Of a stretch of 64,000 nt of DNA, positions 1-8,050 are shown in pieces. This DNA is from Desulfobulbaceae bacterium. Lineage in GTDB: Bacteria > Desulfobacterota > Desulfobulbia > Desulfobulbales > Desulfocapsaceae. The stretch covers positions 1-64,000 of the forward strand of contig JAABSV010000007.1 of NCBI GenBank assembly GCA_011390165.1, read 5' to 3'. Both the position numbers and the translations under genes were made by a program. Numbering within the stretch: position 1 is the first letter of the stretch; each line of letters starts with the position of its first letter. A model generated the notes under the pieces. That model was not told the origin of the DNA and made no database searches. It saw only the letters and a program-made list of their open reading frames with translations.

Positions 1-2
1 CC

Positions 3-143
3 ATCCGCTCCAACATCGGCCTCACCTATCAGGCCCCCTGCTGGTCGGTGAAGTTCGAGACCTTTTACACCCCGGAGGAGACCACCTATATGGTTTTGTT
101 CAACCTAGCCAATATCGGCCGTCCCTTTGGAATCGAGATCTGA
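3..143 (+). CDS. lptD: LPS-assembly protein LptD, C-terminal end (partial)
   Basis: The window opens inside a reading frame of 46 codons that ends at TGA 141-143. The peptide contains GLTYQAPCWSVKFE followed by alternating hydrophobic residues (MVLFNLANIG) and a short tail. This matches the last strands of the LptD outer-membrane barrel, in which a C-terminal Cys near a Trp takes part in the disulfide linking the barrel to its N-terminal domain. LptD with LptE inserts lipopolysaccharide into the outer leaflet. Only the tail is visible, so the call rests on this short motif and on the envelope genes that follow. Another outer-membrane barrel protein is the alternative. Confidence 0.7.
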   Translation: MRSNIGLTYQAPCWSVKFETFYTPEETTYMVLFNLANIGRPFGIEI

Positions 144-158
144 TGCCGCGGCCCCCGC

Positions 159-1157
159 ATGCACTGTGACCTCTTCAACGGTGATGCCGACGGCATATTC
201 TCCCTGCATCTGTATCGGCGGCACGCCCCTCTTGCCGGGGCCCGGCTGATCAGCGGCGTCAAACGGGACAACGCCCTCCTCCGTCTACTCGTTGACCAGC
301 CGGCCACCTCGCTGGCCGTCTTCGACCTCCCCCTGGCCGCCAACCGCGATGCCCTCGACAGGCTCCTTGCCGCCGGCTGCCAGGTGGAGTACTTCGACCA
401 CCACGCCGGCGGCGAACTCCCCAGTTCCCCCCTCTTTCACCCCCATATCGACACCGCCGCCGAGACCTGTACCGCCCTGATCGTCGACGCCTTCATTCAC
501 CGCCATGGCGGCATGGCTGCCGACGGCCGGAACAAATGGCAGCCATCCCTGTCGCTCTGGGCAGTCTGCGCCGCCTTTGCCGACAACCTGCACCGGCCGG
601 CCCGGGAGCTGGCCGGCCGACTCCGTCTTCGGTCGGAGCAGACCGCACAGTTGCAGGAACTGGGGGAACTGTTCAACTATAACGGCTATGGCGAGACGGA
701 GGCCGACCTCCACTTCCCGCCGGTGCAGCTGTACAACACGCTCCAGGGATATACCGACCCCTTTGCCTACCTTGCCGAGGCCAGCGAACCGGCCGCCCTC
801 CGTGACGGCTACCGCGAGGACATTGACAAGGCGGGAAACCTGCGGCCGGAACCGGGACCAGGCCGTGGCCGTCTCTACCTGCTCCCGGCCGAGGCCTGGG
901 CCCGCCGGGTCTCCGGGGTCTTTGCCAACCAGCGGGCCCGGGAACTGCCGGAGGCGGCCCATGCCATCATCAGCGAGAACCGTGACGGCAGCCTGCGGGT
1001 CAGTGTCCGCGCGCCGCTGACCGCCCGTCGGGATGCCGACCACCTCTGCCGAGGCTTTGCTGGCGGTGGTGGTCGGGCAGCGGCGGCTGGAATCACCGCC
1101 CTGCCCAGAGAAGAGCTGCCCCTCTTCATCGACCGTTTCCACAGCCTCTATCCCTGA
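159..1157 (+). CDS. DHH-family phosphoesterase-like protein
   Basis: The protein is 332 aa. The N-terminus carries FNGDADGI (residues 6-13), the metal-binding Asp motif I of DHH phosphoesterases, and DHH itself lies at residues 80-82 in YFDHHAGGE. A glycine- and alanine-rich GGGGRAAAAG segment near residue 307 corresponds to the DHHA1 substrate-binding motif (GGHxxAAG in most members); the His position reads Arg here. DHH/DHHA1 proteins hydrolyse phosphodiester or cyclic dinucleotide substrates with Mn. The exact substrate cannot be told. It lies 15 bp after lptD and 2 bp before the mltB-like gene, so the three are probably cotranscribed. A weak ribosome site leaves the start slightly uncertain. 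Confidence 0.8.
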   Translation: MHCDLFNGDADGIFSLHLYRRHAPLAGARLISGVKRDNALLRLLVDQPATSLAVFDLPLAANRDALDRLLAAGCQVEYFDHHAGGELPSSPLFHPHIDTAAETCTALIVDAFIHRHGGMAADGRNKWQPSLSLWAVCAAFADNLHRPARELAGRLRLRSEQTAQLQELGELFNYNGYGETEADLHFPPVQLYNTLQGYTDPFAYLAEASEPAALRDGYREDIDKAGNLRPEPGPGRGRLYLLPAEAWARRVSGVFANQRARELPEAAHAIISENRDGSLRVSVRAPLTARRDADHLCRGFAGGGGRAAAAGITALPREELPLFIDRFHSLYP

Positions 1158-1159
1158 TC

Positions 1160-2239
1160 ATGCCAGCCAACGTCGCCCTTCGACCATCTAAGCCACCCCG
1201 CCTGCGGCGCTGTTCGCCATTGCCATCTCGGGCCGGAGTTTTTTCCCTTCTTCTCCTCCTGCTCTTTGCCGCCCTGGCAGCGGTCGGCAATGCGGCACCG
1301 CCGCCAACACGGATCGATCTGAACAGCCCCCGCTACCAGGGGCTGCTGGCCGAGTTGATCGACCGACACGGCTTTAGCATAGAGGAGTTGCTGCCCCTCT
1401 TTACCGGCCTCGAGCATGACCCAAAAGTCCTCCGCCTGATCACCACTCCCGGCGAGGCAAAACCCTACCCCGACTACCGGCGGCTGTTTCTGAACGGCAA
1501 AACCATTGCCGCCGGCCGCAACAGCCTGGCCATCCAGCGGCCGCTCTTCGACCGTATTGAAGAGCACTACGGGGTGGATCGGGAGGTGATTGTCGCCATC
1601 TGGGCCATCGAGTCGCGCTTTGGCACCAACACCGGCGGTTTTGACCTCTTTCGAACCCTGAACACCCTCTTTGACGGCTACCCCAGACGGTCCGACTTCT
1701 TCCGCGGCGAGCTGATCGAGTTCCTCCTCCTCTGCCGGGCCAACGGCATCGACCCCCTGCAGGTCAAGGGTTCCTACGCCGGCGCCTTCGGCCAGGCCCA
1801 GTTCATGCCCTCCAGTTTCAACCGCTTCGCGGTCGACTTCGATCATGATGGCCATACAGATCTCATCCGCTCCCTGCCCGATATCTTCGCCTCCATCGCC
1901 AACTATCTGGCCGCTGCCGGCTGGCATCGCAACGGCCCGCTCTACGCCGAACTGGGCGAACGTCTGTACCACCCGGAACTGGTCACGGCCTACCAGCAGG
2001 GGCGCAGCAGCAAGGTCGACTGGCAGCTCGTGCAGCGGAGCCAGAAGGTCAAACTGCCCCGCCCACCTGAAAATCTCCCCCTCACCATTATCGGCCTCGA
2101 ACAGCCCCGCCGCTACGCCGGCAAACTGCGTTACCTCGCCGGCTACCCCAACTTCCAGGCGATCACCGAATACAACCACAGCAACAAATACGCCATGGTG
2201 GTCAGCGAACTGGCCGAGGCCTTGGCCGAGGACCGATGA
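1160..2239 (+). CDS. mltB: Lytic murein transglycosylase B family (GH103)
   Basis: The protein is 359 aa with an Arg-rich N-terminus and a hydrophobic signal segment (about residues 26-45) ending in an Ala-rich cleavage region. The catalytic Glu is Glu151 in AIWAIESRFG, and GSYAGAFGQAQFMPSSF (204-220) is the conserved substrate-groove motif of the MltB/SltB family. No lipobox Cys is evident, so it is probably soluble in the periplasm or anchored by an uncleaved signal. It cleaves the glycan strand of peptidoglycan to give 1,6-anhydro-muramyl products. The stop overlaps the next gene start (ATGA), which is another lytic transglycosylase, so the two are translationally coupled. Confidence 0.92.
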   Translation: MPANVALRPSKPPRLRRCSPLPSRAGVFSLLLLLLFAALAAVGNAAPPPTRIDLNSPRYQGLLAELIDRHGFSIEELLPLFTGLEHDPKVLRLITTPGEAKPYPDYRRLFLNGKTIAAGRNSLAIQRPLFDRIEEHYGVDREVIVAIWAIESRFGTNTGGFDLFRTLNTLFDGYPRRSDFFRGELIEFLLLCRANGIDPLQVKGSYAGAFGQAQFMPSSFNRFAVDFDHDGHTDLIRSLPDIFASIANYLAAAGWHRNGPLYAELGERLYHPELVTAYQQGRSSKVDWQLVQRSQKVKLPRPPENLPLTIIGLEQPRRYAGKLRYLAGYPNFQAITEYNHSNKYAMVVSELAEALAEDR

Positions 2240-3459
2240 CCAGCCGGAATCGATTTCTTGCCGCCAGCCTGGCCCTTCTTCTTTTGGCATTCGGCGCCTT
2301 CCTCTTCTACCGTTTCCTCTTCCCCCCCCATCGGCCCCTCCACCTGCTTGCCCTGCCGCCGGCCCTGATCGATGATGGCGATACCGCCTCGCTGATCGCC
2401 GCTGCCGAGCGTCAGGATGCCATACTGGCCAGAAAGGATCCCGATGCCCTGCTCGTTTTCGGCGACAAGCAGTACAGCATCGCCTGGTTGCGGCTGTCGG
2501 TGCAGGAACTGATCGCCGAACTGCGCCGGCAGCCCGACCCTGTCGCCCTGCAGAGATTTCTCGCCGAGAACTACCTGGTCTATCAGGCCGGCGGGCGGCA
2601 GGGGCGGCGAGGCCGGCAGATGCTGGTTACCGGCTATTACGAACCGCTCTTTGCCGGCAGCCTCAGCCGCACCCCCCCCTTCATCCATCCGCTCCACCGG
2701 CTGCCGGAAGGCCTGGTCAGCCTGCCCGGAGAGAAGGGGGGGCTGCCGCGAATCGGTCGTTACGACCGGGAAGGCCGCTTCCTCCCCTTCTGGAGTCGGC
2801 GGGAGATTGAGGAACAGGGCCTGCTTGCCGAGGCGGAAATCGCCTATCTGGCCGACCCCTTCGATGCCTTTCTTCTCCATGTTCAGGGTTCCGGCCGTCT
2901 CCGCCTGCCGGATGGGTCTGTTCGTTCCCTGGGCTTTGCCGGCCACAACGGCCATCCCTACCGGAGTATCGGCAAGCAGTTGGTGGAGAGGGGGGCGATG
3001 CCGCTGGCCAAAGTTACCATTCCGGCCATCCGGGCCTACCTGCAAGAGCATCCCCAGGAACTCAGCGAACTTCTGTACCACAACCCCCGCTTCATCTTCT
3101 TTGCCTGGCGGGACAACCTCGGCCCCCGGGGGAGCAGCGGCGAGGTTCTCACCCCCGGCCGTTCCGTGGCCATCGACCACCTCACCCTGCCCGGCGGCGC
3201 CATCGCCTATCTCTCCAGCCGGCGGCCCCTCTTTGCCGCCGATGGCCGACTGAGCGGCTGGACCGACCTGGGCCGGCTGGTCTTCCCCCAGGATTCCGGG
3301 GCGGCCATCGAGGGGGCCGGACGGGTTGACCTCTTCTGGGGCAACGGTGCCTACGCCGAGGCCGCAGCCAGCCACATGAAAGAGGAGGGGCACCTCTATT
3401 TTCTGGTCAAGAAGGGTTATCCGGGCGAGGAACCGGCCGGCGAAAAAAGAAAAATTTGA
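2236..3459 (+). CDS. mltA: Membrane-bound lytic murein transglycosylase A
   Basis: The protein is 407 aa. It has an N-terminal membrane segment (about residues 7-28) rather than a clear lipobox. The 3D/MltA region shows VTGYYEPLFAG, AFLLHVQGSGRL, GFAGHNGHPYRSIG, TPGRSVAIDH and VDLFWGNG. Asp365 in VDLFWG fits the catalytic Asp of the family. The enzyme degrades peptidoglycan exolytically at the outer membrane or periplasm. Its start ATG overlaps the mltB stop by 4 nt. The stop is followed by a repeat-bearing spacer before the next operon. Confidence 0.93.
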   Translation: MTSRNRFLAASLALLLLAFGAFLFYRFLFPPHRPLHLLALPPALIDDGDTASLIAAAERQDAILARKDPDALLVFGDKQYSIAWLRLSVQELIAELRRQPDPVALQRFLAENYLVYQAGGRQGRRGRQMLVTGYYEPLFAGSLSRTPPFIHPLHRLPEGLVSLPGEKGGLPRIGRYDREGRFLPFWSRREIEEQGLLAEAEIAYLADPFDAFLLHVQGSGRLRLPDGSVRSLGFAGHNGHPYRSIGKQLVERGAMPLAKVTIPAIRAYLQEHPQELSELLYHNPRFIFFAWRDNLGPRGSSGEVLTPGRSVAIDHLTLPGGAIAYLSSRRPLFAADGRLSGWTDLGRLVFPQDSGAAIEGAGRVDLFWGNGAYAEAAASHMKEEGHLYFLVKKGYPGEEPAGEKRKI

Positions 3460-3487
3460 TATTTTTGTTGGACTGACTACACTAGTT

Positions 3488-3542
3488 GCAACGGTTCAGC
3501 AACGGTTCAGTAACGGTACAGTGACGGTACAGCAACAGTACA
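3488..3542. repeat. 11-bp degenerate tandem repeat, five units
   Basis: Five abutting 11-mers read GCAACGGTTCA, GCAACGGTTCA, GTAACGGTACA, GTGACGGTACA and GCAACAGTACA. The first two are identical and later units differ by one to three bases. They lie between the mltA stop and the first gene of the CsgG-like operon. The following 130 bp stays rich in AACAG and CGG words, as if older units had decayed. An 11-bp spacing puts each unit on about the same face of the helix, so a protein-binding array is possible, but slippage alone would also explain it. Confidence 0.85.
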
Positions 3543-3676
3543 TGCTTGTTGCCGTTTAACAGATGAACGGGCAGAAGAACAGGCCGATGAATATGCCGAT
3601 AACAGGTTGCGAGCCGGTAATGAGGACGATACTGAGAACAGCAATGAAGGCGGCAATGACAGGAAGGGGGGTGACA

Positions 3677-4390
3677 ATGCGGCTCTTGCTCCAGCTGTTG
3701 GCTGTGCTTGTTTTCGGGCTGACCGGCCCGTTGGTTCCCGGCGCTCAGGCAGCCGGCTTTTCCTTTTCCACCTATGCCGAAAAGGAGGCCGGCGGCGGCG
3801 AGGTGGAAGACCCTCTGGCCGGGTTGCGCTGCCCGGCGGAGATGCGCAGCAAGCGGATCGCCACCATGATCGGCGAGATCCACCGTGACGACCGCCGGGC
3901 CGGCCAGGGCGCCCTCAGCCTCTTTGCTGCCCCTGTTGACCCCGGCTGGGATCCCCGCTTCGGCACCCGTGCCGCAGTCTACGGCAGTATCGTCGACAAC
4001 CTCAACGACGGCTTCCGGCAACTCGGCCTCACCACCTACTCCGCCGAGGAGATCAACGCCCAGATCGCCGAAGAGGAGCAGCAGGCCTTCCTCAACAACA
4101 ACCTGGAGGCGGCACTCTCCGCCGCCGACCGACTGCGGGCCGACTTCATGATCAAGGGGCTTATCTCCACCCATACCCAGACCAACAAGGTGGTCAAGGT
4201 GGAGGAGGTCTTTGTCACCATCAACCTCAGCCTGGTGGACCACCGGGGGGCGCAACTGGCCACCGTTCAAGTGAGCGAAACCGCCTTCTCCACCGCCGAC
4301 GTCCCAGGCACCATCGGCCAACTTATCCAGAAACAGAGTAAACGAATCGTCGCGCAACTCTTTGCGCACCACTGCCGGGAGGGGAACTGA
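3677..4390 (+). CDS. Predicted secreted protein of unknown function (CsgG-like operon, gene 1)
   Basis: I do not recognise a family. The start at 3677 is chosen because an AGGAAGGGG ribosome site precedes it by about 8 nt and the product begins with a good signal peptide (MRLLLQLLAVLVFG, cleavage near AQA-AG). An upstream in-frame ATG at 3563 would add 38 residues with no signal character. The mature part (about 210 aa) contains AVYGSIVDNLNDGFRQLGL, an acidic Gln-rich helix (IAEEEQQAFLNNNLEAAL) and a DFMIKGLIS strand, reminiscent of periplasmic CsgG/FlgT-type alpha-beta domains. The stop shares one base with the next start (TGATG), so translation is coupled. Confidence 0.75.
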   Translation: MRLLLQLLAVLVFGLTGPLVPGAQAAGFSFSTYAEKEAGGGEVEDPLAGLRCPAEMRSKRIATMIGEIHRDDRRAGQGALSLFAAPVDPGWDPRFGTRAAVYGSIVDNLNDGFRQLGLTTYSAEEINAQIAEEEQQAFLNNNLEAALSAADRLRADFMIKGLISTHTQTNKVVKVEEVFVTINLSLVDHRGAQLATVQVSETAFSTADVPGTIGQLIQKQSKRIVAQLFAHHCREGN

Positions 4391-5778
4391 TGTCCAGCCA
4401 ACCCACTTCAGCCAAATCAACGCCATGGCGGCGAGCAGTGCCCCTGCTCCTGCTCGCCCTCTGCCTTCTTCTTTCTCCCCGGCCAGCAGCGGCTGCCGAG
4501 ACCATCGTGGTCACCGCAGTCGGCCTCGCCGACCCTCAGGCCGAGATCTACCAGCGGGACAAGGGGATGATGATCGACGACCTGCGCCGCGATGCGCAGC
4601 GACAGGCGATTGAAAAGGCGGTGGGGGTCTACGTCGAGAGCAGCACCCTGGTCGAGAACTACCTGCTGATCGAAGACCGGGTCCTCTCCAAATCGAGCGG
4701 CCTGATCAAGCAGATCCTCAACCAGACCACCCCGCAGCTCCGCGATGACGGCCTGATGCACATGGAAATCACCGCCGAGGTGTTCATCTCCGATGTGCGG
4801 GAGGCCCTGGAAAGCCTCGGCCGCGAGAGCCGCCTGAGCCTCTTGAAGGAGCGGGGCAACCCGACCATCTCGGTGGCCATCGTCGTTCGTGATGCCCAGC
4901 GGGGTGGCGATGCGGCCATGGAAAACTCCTCCATCGCCGAGAACATCCTGAAAGAGCACTTCGTCGAGTTCGGCTACCGGGTCTGGTCGGAAGACTACAC
5001 CAAGCTCCTCCAGCGCGAGGCCGGTGCCGCCGCCAGCGGCCGCCGGGTTGCCGACTTCTCGGTTATCGGCGAGGCGAGATTCCGCCAGACCTCGGTGACC
5101 CTGAAGGCCTCCGGGTTAACCCTGAACAAGCACGCCCTCACCTCATGGACGGTGAAGGGGATAGACAACCACACCGGCGAAGAGATTTATTTCAACAACA
5201 AGGTGCCGAAAAACACCTCTTGGGCCGACGAGGAGCAGGCCCTTGAGGATATCGGCCGGCTGATCGGCAAGGAGTTCAGCAAGGATTTCTTCGAGTCGCA
5301 GCTGATGAAACCCTCCCGCCTCTACCAGATCCAGCTTACCGGCCTGCCCGATTACGACACCGCCCAGCTCTTTCAGGAGGAGTTCATCGGCCTGCGCAAT
5401 ATTCTCAACGCCGAGCTGATCAACTTCGAAAGCGGCGGGCTGACCCAGATGGAGGTGGAGGTGAGCGGCAGTGGTGGCTCCGGCTTTCTGCAGATCGTCA
5501 ACAACACCATACTGAAACCGCTTAACGCCAAGCTGGATGGCAACAAGCTGAAGCTGGCCTCAGCCCACGGCAACGTCATACGAATTGCCGTGGAAGGCGG
5601 CCAGGAACCGGGTGGCCTGCAACAGGCCCTGCTCTCGTCGCCGCCTGCCGGCTTGGCCACCGCCAGCCCGGCCAGAATAGCCGCCTTGGTACAGGATCCG
5701 CAGATATTGGCGCAGCTGGTCCGGATGAATCCGGCCCTGGCCGCGATCGTCTCGGCAGCTGCCGGTAAAACACCTTAA
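4390..5778 (+). CDS. FlgT-N/LPP20-like exported protein (CsgG-like operon, gene 2)
   Basis: The protein is 462 aa with a signal peptide (hydrophobic run about residues 16-34, cleavage near AAA-AE). Residues about 55-115 (RRDAQRQAIEKAVGVYVESS, then VENYLLIEDRVLSKSSG) match the pattern of the FlgT N-terminal or LPP20-like domain: repeated Ala/Arg helices followed by a strand-rich segment (HMEITAEVFISD). Two similar alpha-beta modules follow, one around TISVAIVVRDAQRGG and one around YQIQLTGLPDYDTAQLF. Such proteins act in the periplasm or at the outer membrane next to flagella or CsgG-type export pores. No flagellar gene lies nearby. It sits between a secreted unknown protein and a CsgG-like lipoprotein, so a shared surface complex is the best inference. 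Confidence 0.65.
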   Translation: MSSQPTSAKSTPWRRAVPLLLLALCLLLSPRPAAAAETIVVTAVGLADPQAEIYQRDKGMMIDDLRRDAQRQAIEKAVGVYVESSTLVENYLLIEDRVLSKSSGLIKQILNQTTPQLRDDGLMHMEITAEVFISDVREALESLGRESRLSLLKERGNPTISVAIVVRDAQRGGDAAMENSSIAENILKEHFVEFGYRVWSEDYTKLLQREAGAAASGRRVADFSVIGEARFRQTSVTLKASGLTLNKHALTSWTVKGIDNHTGEEIYFNNKVPKNTSWADEEQALEDIGRLIGKEFSKDFFESQLMKPSRLYQIQLTGLPDYDTAQLFQEEFIGLRNILNAELINFESGGLTQMEVEVSGSGGSGFLQIVNNTILKPLNAKLDGNKLKLASAHGNVIRIAVEGGQEPGGLQQALLSSPPAGLATASPARIAALVQDPQILAQLVRMNPALAAIVSAAAGKTP

Positions 5779-5794
5779 CTCTAGTGGAGGCCCT

Positions 5795-6580
5795 ATGAAA
5801 AAACTGTCCAGTCTACTTGTCCTCTGTTCTCTTGCCTGGCTGGCCCTGCTGACCACCGGTTGCGTCCCTTCCAGTACCGGCGCCGGTGGCGCCGCCTCCC
5901 TGCGGGCCAACGAAGAGGCCGACAAGAGCATGTACCAGCCGGTCAACTACGCCAATTCCGGTAAACGGGGGCCAACCCTTATTGTTCTGCCCGGCGAGAT
6001 CAAGAGCAGCAGCGCCACCTTTACCCAGAAGGTGACCGCCAACAACATTGCCGATTTCGCCGAAATCGAGCTGAGCAACGCCAATTTTGGTGTCCTTGAG
6101 CGGAGCGATCTCGGACCGATGCTCAGCGAGGTGCAACTAGCTGTAAACATGGGCGACCCCAGCGCCCTGCAAAAGTTCAAGAAAGGAAAGTTCAAGTCCA
6201 CCCAGTGGTTTGTCAAACTGGATGTCCTGAAGGCCCAGGAGACGGCGGCCGCCGGTTCGGGCTTCGACGGCGGTGCCATCGGCTCGATCTTCGGCACCGT
6301 GGTTGGCGGCGTGACCGGGGCGGTGGGTGGTACTGCCCTGTCCTCCACCCGCACCAGTGAAACGGCGGCGGTATGGATCGTCGGCATGCGTTACAAGATC
6401 ATCGACGCCTCCACCTCCGAGCAGGTGAGCACCGGCTATGTCGAAACCAAGATGGAAACCGGTAAGAAGGCTCAAGGGATTCTTGGCATGTCCGGCTTTG
6501 CCGAGCAGATGGTCACCCTGGATACCGTGGTCCAGCGCCTCGTCCAGGAAGTGGTGGCGAAGATCGACCAGCAGAAATAG
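5795..6580 (+). CDS. CsgG/HfaB-like outer-membrane lipoprotein
   Basis: The protein is 261 aa. A lipobox, LLTTGC with Cys23, follows a hydrophobic N-terminus. The mature part has LIVLPGEIKSS, FAEIELSNANFGVLERSDLGPML and a membrane-prone Gly-rich segment (GSIFGTVVGGVTGAVGG). The order of a short strand, a phrase like VLERSD, a Gly-rich insertion and a final VVQRLVQEVV helix is that of CsgG-family secretion lipoproteins. CsgG forms an outer-membrane pore for curli; other members bind polysaccharide or holdfast partners. A GGAGG ribosome site lies 7 nt before the ATG. It is the last gene of a three-gene operon ending at a GC-rich hairpin. Confidence 0.65.
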   Translation: MKKLSSLLVLCSLAWLALLTTGCVPSSTGAGGAASLRANEEADKSMYQPVNYANSGKRGPTLIVLPGEIKSSSATFTQKVTANNIADFAEIELSNANFGVLERSDLGPMLSEVQLAVNMGDPSALQKFKKGKFKSTQWFVKLDVLKAQETAAAGSGFDGGAIGSIFGTVVGGVTGAVGGTALSSTRTSETAAVWIVGMRYKIIDASTSEQVSTGYVETKMETGKKAQGILGMSGFAEQMVTLDTVVQRLVQEVVAKIDQQK

Positions 6581-6592
6581 GGGGCGCTGGCA

Positions 6593-6614
6593 GGGGGGGC
6601 AGATCAGCCCCCCC
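6593..6614. terminator. Hairpin between convergent genes
   Basis: An 8-bp perfect stem, GGGGGGGC pairing with GCCCCCCC around loop AGATCA, lies between the CsgG-like gene (plus strand) and aroA (minus strand). It has no T run on either side. It could serve as a bidirectional stop or RNA-stabilising end. Confidence 0.5.
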
Positions 6615-6626
6615 CAATTCACGCTC

Positions 6627-7901
6627 TCAGCGACGCACCGCCAGGGTGGCAAACCGCTCCCAGAAGTCGGGAAAGGACTTGGCGACGCACCCCTCGTTTT
6701 CAATTCGTACTCCGGGAAGACGCAGACCGGCCACTGCCAGGCTCATTGCCATGCGGTGGTCGTTGTAGGTGTGCAGGTCGGCACCATGGAGGTTTCTCCC
6801 CCCCTCTCCGTGGATGGTCATTGCCCCCTCCTCCTCCTCCACCTCGGCCCCCAGCCGGCGCAGTTCGCAGACCACCGCCGCCAACCGGTCACACTCCTTG
6901 ATCCGCAGGTGGGCGATGTTCTCCAGCACCGTGGTCCCTTCGGCAAAGGCGGCCACCACCGCCAGGGTGGGAACCACATCCGGCATATCCCCCATGTCCA
7001 CCCGGATCCCTTCCAGCCGTCCCCCTTGCAGGGTAACCGCCCCACCGCCGCTGCCGCTCAGGTCGCAACCCATCCGCCCGAGCAGGGGGAGGAGCATGGC
7101 GTCACCCTGCAGGGAGGGGACCGGCACGTTGGCCACCGTCACCCGGCCACCGGTCACCGCCGCCGCCGCCCAGAAATAGGAGGCATTGGAAGCATCTCCC
7201 TCGATGGCGTAGCACCGTGCCCGGTAGCACCCCTGGGGGATGCGGAAAAAGCTGAAATCGGGCCGGCATTCGACGGCAATGCCAAAGGCATCCATCACCG
7301 ACAGGGTCATTGCCACATAGGGGCGGGAGAGTATCCCCCCCGCCACCCGCAGGGTTGCCGGTTGCCGGGCGTAGGGCGCCACGAGGAGCAGCGAAGAGAG
7401 GTACTGGCTGCTTTTGCCCTCCGGAAGAAGGGTCTCGCCGCCGGCAATACCGGCGGCCTTGAGGCGAAGCGGCGGACAGCCATTCCCCTCGACACTGTCG
7501 AGATCGACCCCCCAGCCGCGCAGGGCAGCGATGAGCGGGGCGATGGGTCGCTGGCGCATCCGTTCGTCGCCGTCGATGGTGCAACTCCCCTCGCCGAGGG
7601 CGGCCACCGAGGTGAGGAAGCGGGTGGCGGTGCCGTTGTTGCCAAGATAGATGTCCTTGCCGTCGGCCTCAATCACCCCACCCCGGCCATGCACCTGCCA
7701 CTCCTCACCTCGTTCGATGCTGACCCCCAACTGGCCAAGGGCCCGGCTGGAGTGGTCGGTATCCTCGCTGGCCAGCGGTCCGACCAGTCGGCTGGTCCCC
7801 TCTGCCAGGGAAGCGGCGATCAGGGCCCGCTGGGTCAGGCTCTTCGAGCCGGGCACCGTCACCACCGCGTCGATCTCTCGTATCGGCTCAATTTCGCGCA
7901 T
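6627..7901 (-). CDS. aroA: 3-phosphoshikimate 1-carboxyvinyltransferase (EPSP synthase)
   Basis: The protein is 424 aa, the usual length. PGSKSLTQRA (residues 17-26) holds the phosphoenolpyruvate- and shikimate-phosphate-binding Lys20. NNGTATRFL, DERMRQRPI, GKSSQYLSSLLL and KECDRLAAVVCELRRLG are the other family signatures, and DHRMAMSLAVAG marks the C-terminal active-site Arg region. It makes 5-enolpyruvylshikimate-3-phosphate, step six of the shikimate pathway to aromatic amino acids, in the cytoplasm. It lies downstream of pyrK-pyrD on the same strand but is separated by 149 bp of repeats. It converges on the CsgG-like gene. Confidence 0.96.
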   Translation of the reverse strand: MREIEPIREIDAVVTVPGSKSLTQRALIAASLAEGTSRLVGPLASEDTDHSSRALGQLGVSIERGEEWQVHGRGGVIEADGKDIYLGNNGTATRFLTSVAALGEGSCTIDGDERMRQRPIAPLIAALRGWGVDLDSVEGNGCPPLRLKAAGIAGGETLLPEGKSSQYLSSLLLVAPYARQPATLRVAGGILSRPYVAMTLSVMDAFGIAVECRPDFSFFRIPQGCYRARCYAIEGDASNASYFWAAAAVTGGRVTVANVPVPSLQGDAMLLPLLGRMGCDLSGSGGGAVTLQGGRLEGIRVDMGDMPDVVPTLAVVAAFAEGTTVLENIAHLRIKECDRLAAVVCELRRLGAEVEEEEGAMTIHGEGGRNLHGADLHTYNDHRMAMSLAVAGLRLPGVRIENEGCVAKSFPDFWERFATLAVRR

Positions 7902-7913
7902 CGTTTTTCACCA

Positions 7914-8022
7914 GTCTGCCGTCTACCTGTCTGCTTGTTTGTCTGCTTTGTCTGCTTTGCCTGCCTGTTGGTCTGCCTGTTGGTCTGCCTATTGAACCGG
8001 TCTGCCTCTTGCTTAGCGTCTG
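7914..8022. repeat. GTCTGC-headed degenerate tandem repeats
   Basis: Nearly all of the aroA-pyrD gap consists of units starting with GTCTGC or a close variant: GTCTGCC, GTCTACCT, GTCTGCTTGTTT, GTCTGCTTT twice, GCCTGCCTGTTG, GTCTGCCTGTTG, GTCTGCCTATTG, GTCTGCCTCTTG and GTCTGTG. Unit lengths cluster at 9 and 12 bp with some 7-8 bp and 17-18 bp forms. The array is pyrimidine-rich on the plus strand and would be purine-rich in the minus-strand transcript. Confidence 0.8.
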
Positions 8023-8050
8023 TGTCTCTCACCACACTGCCGGCCCCGGC

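Noticed and set aside
2143-3393. A 416-codon antisense frame over mltA
   Set aside because: mltA is certain from its catalytic motifs; the antisense frame has no signature.
3488-3542. CRISPR array in the 11-bp repeat cluster
   Set aside because: Units abut without spacers and are only 11 bp long; no cas genes are present in the window.
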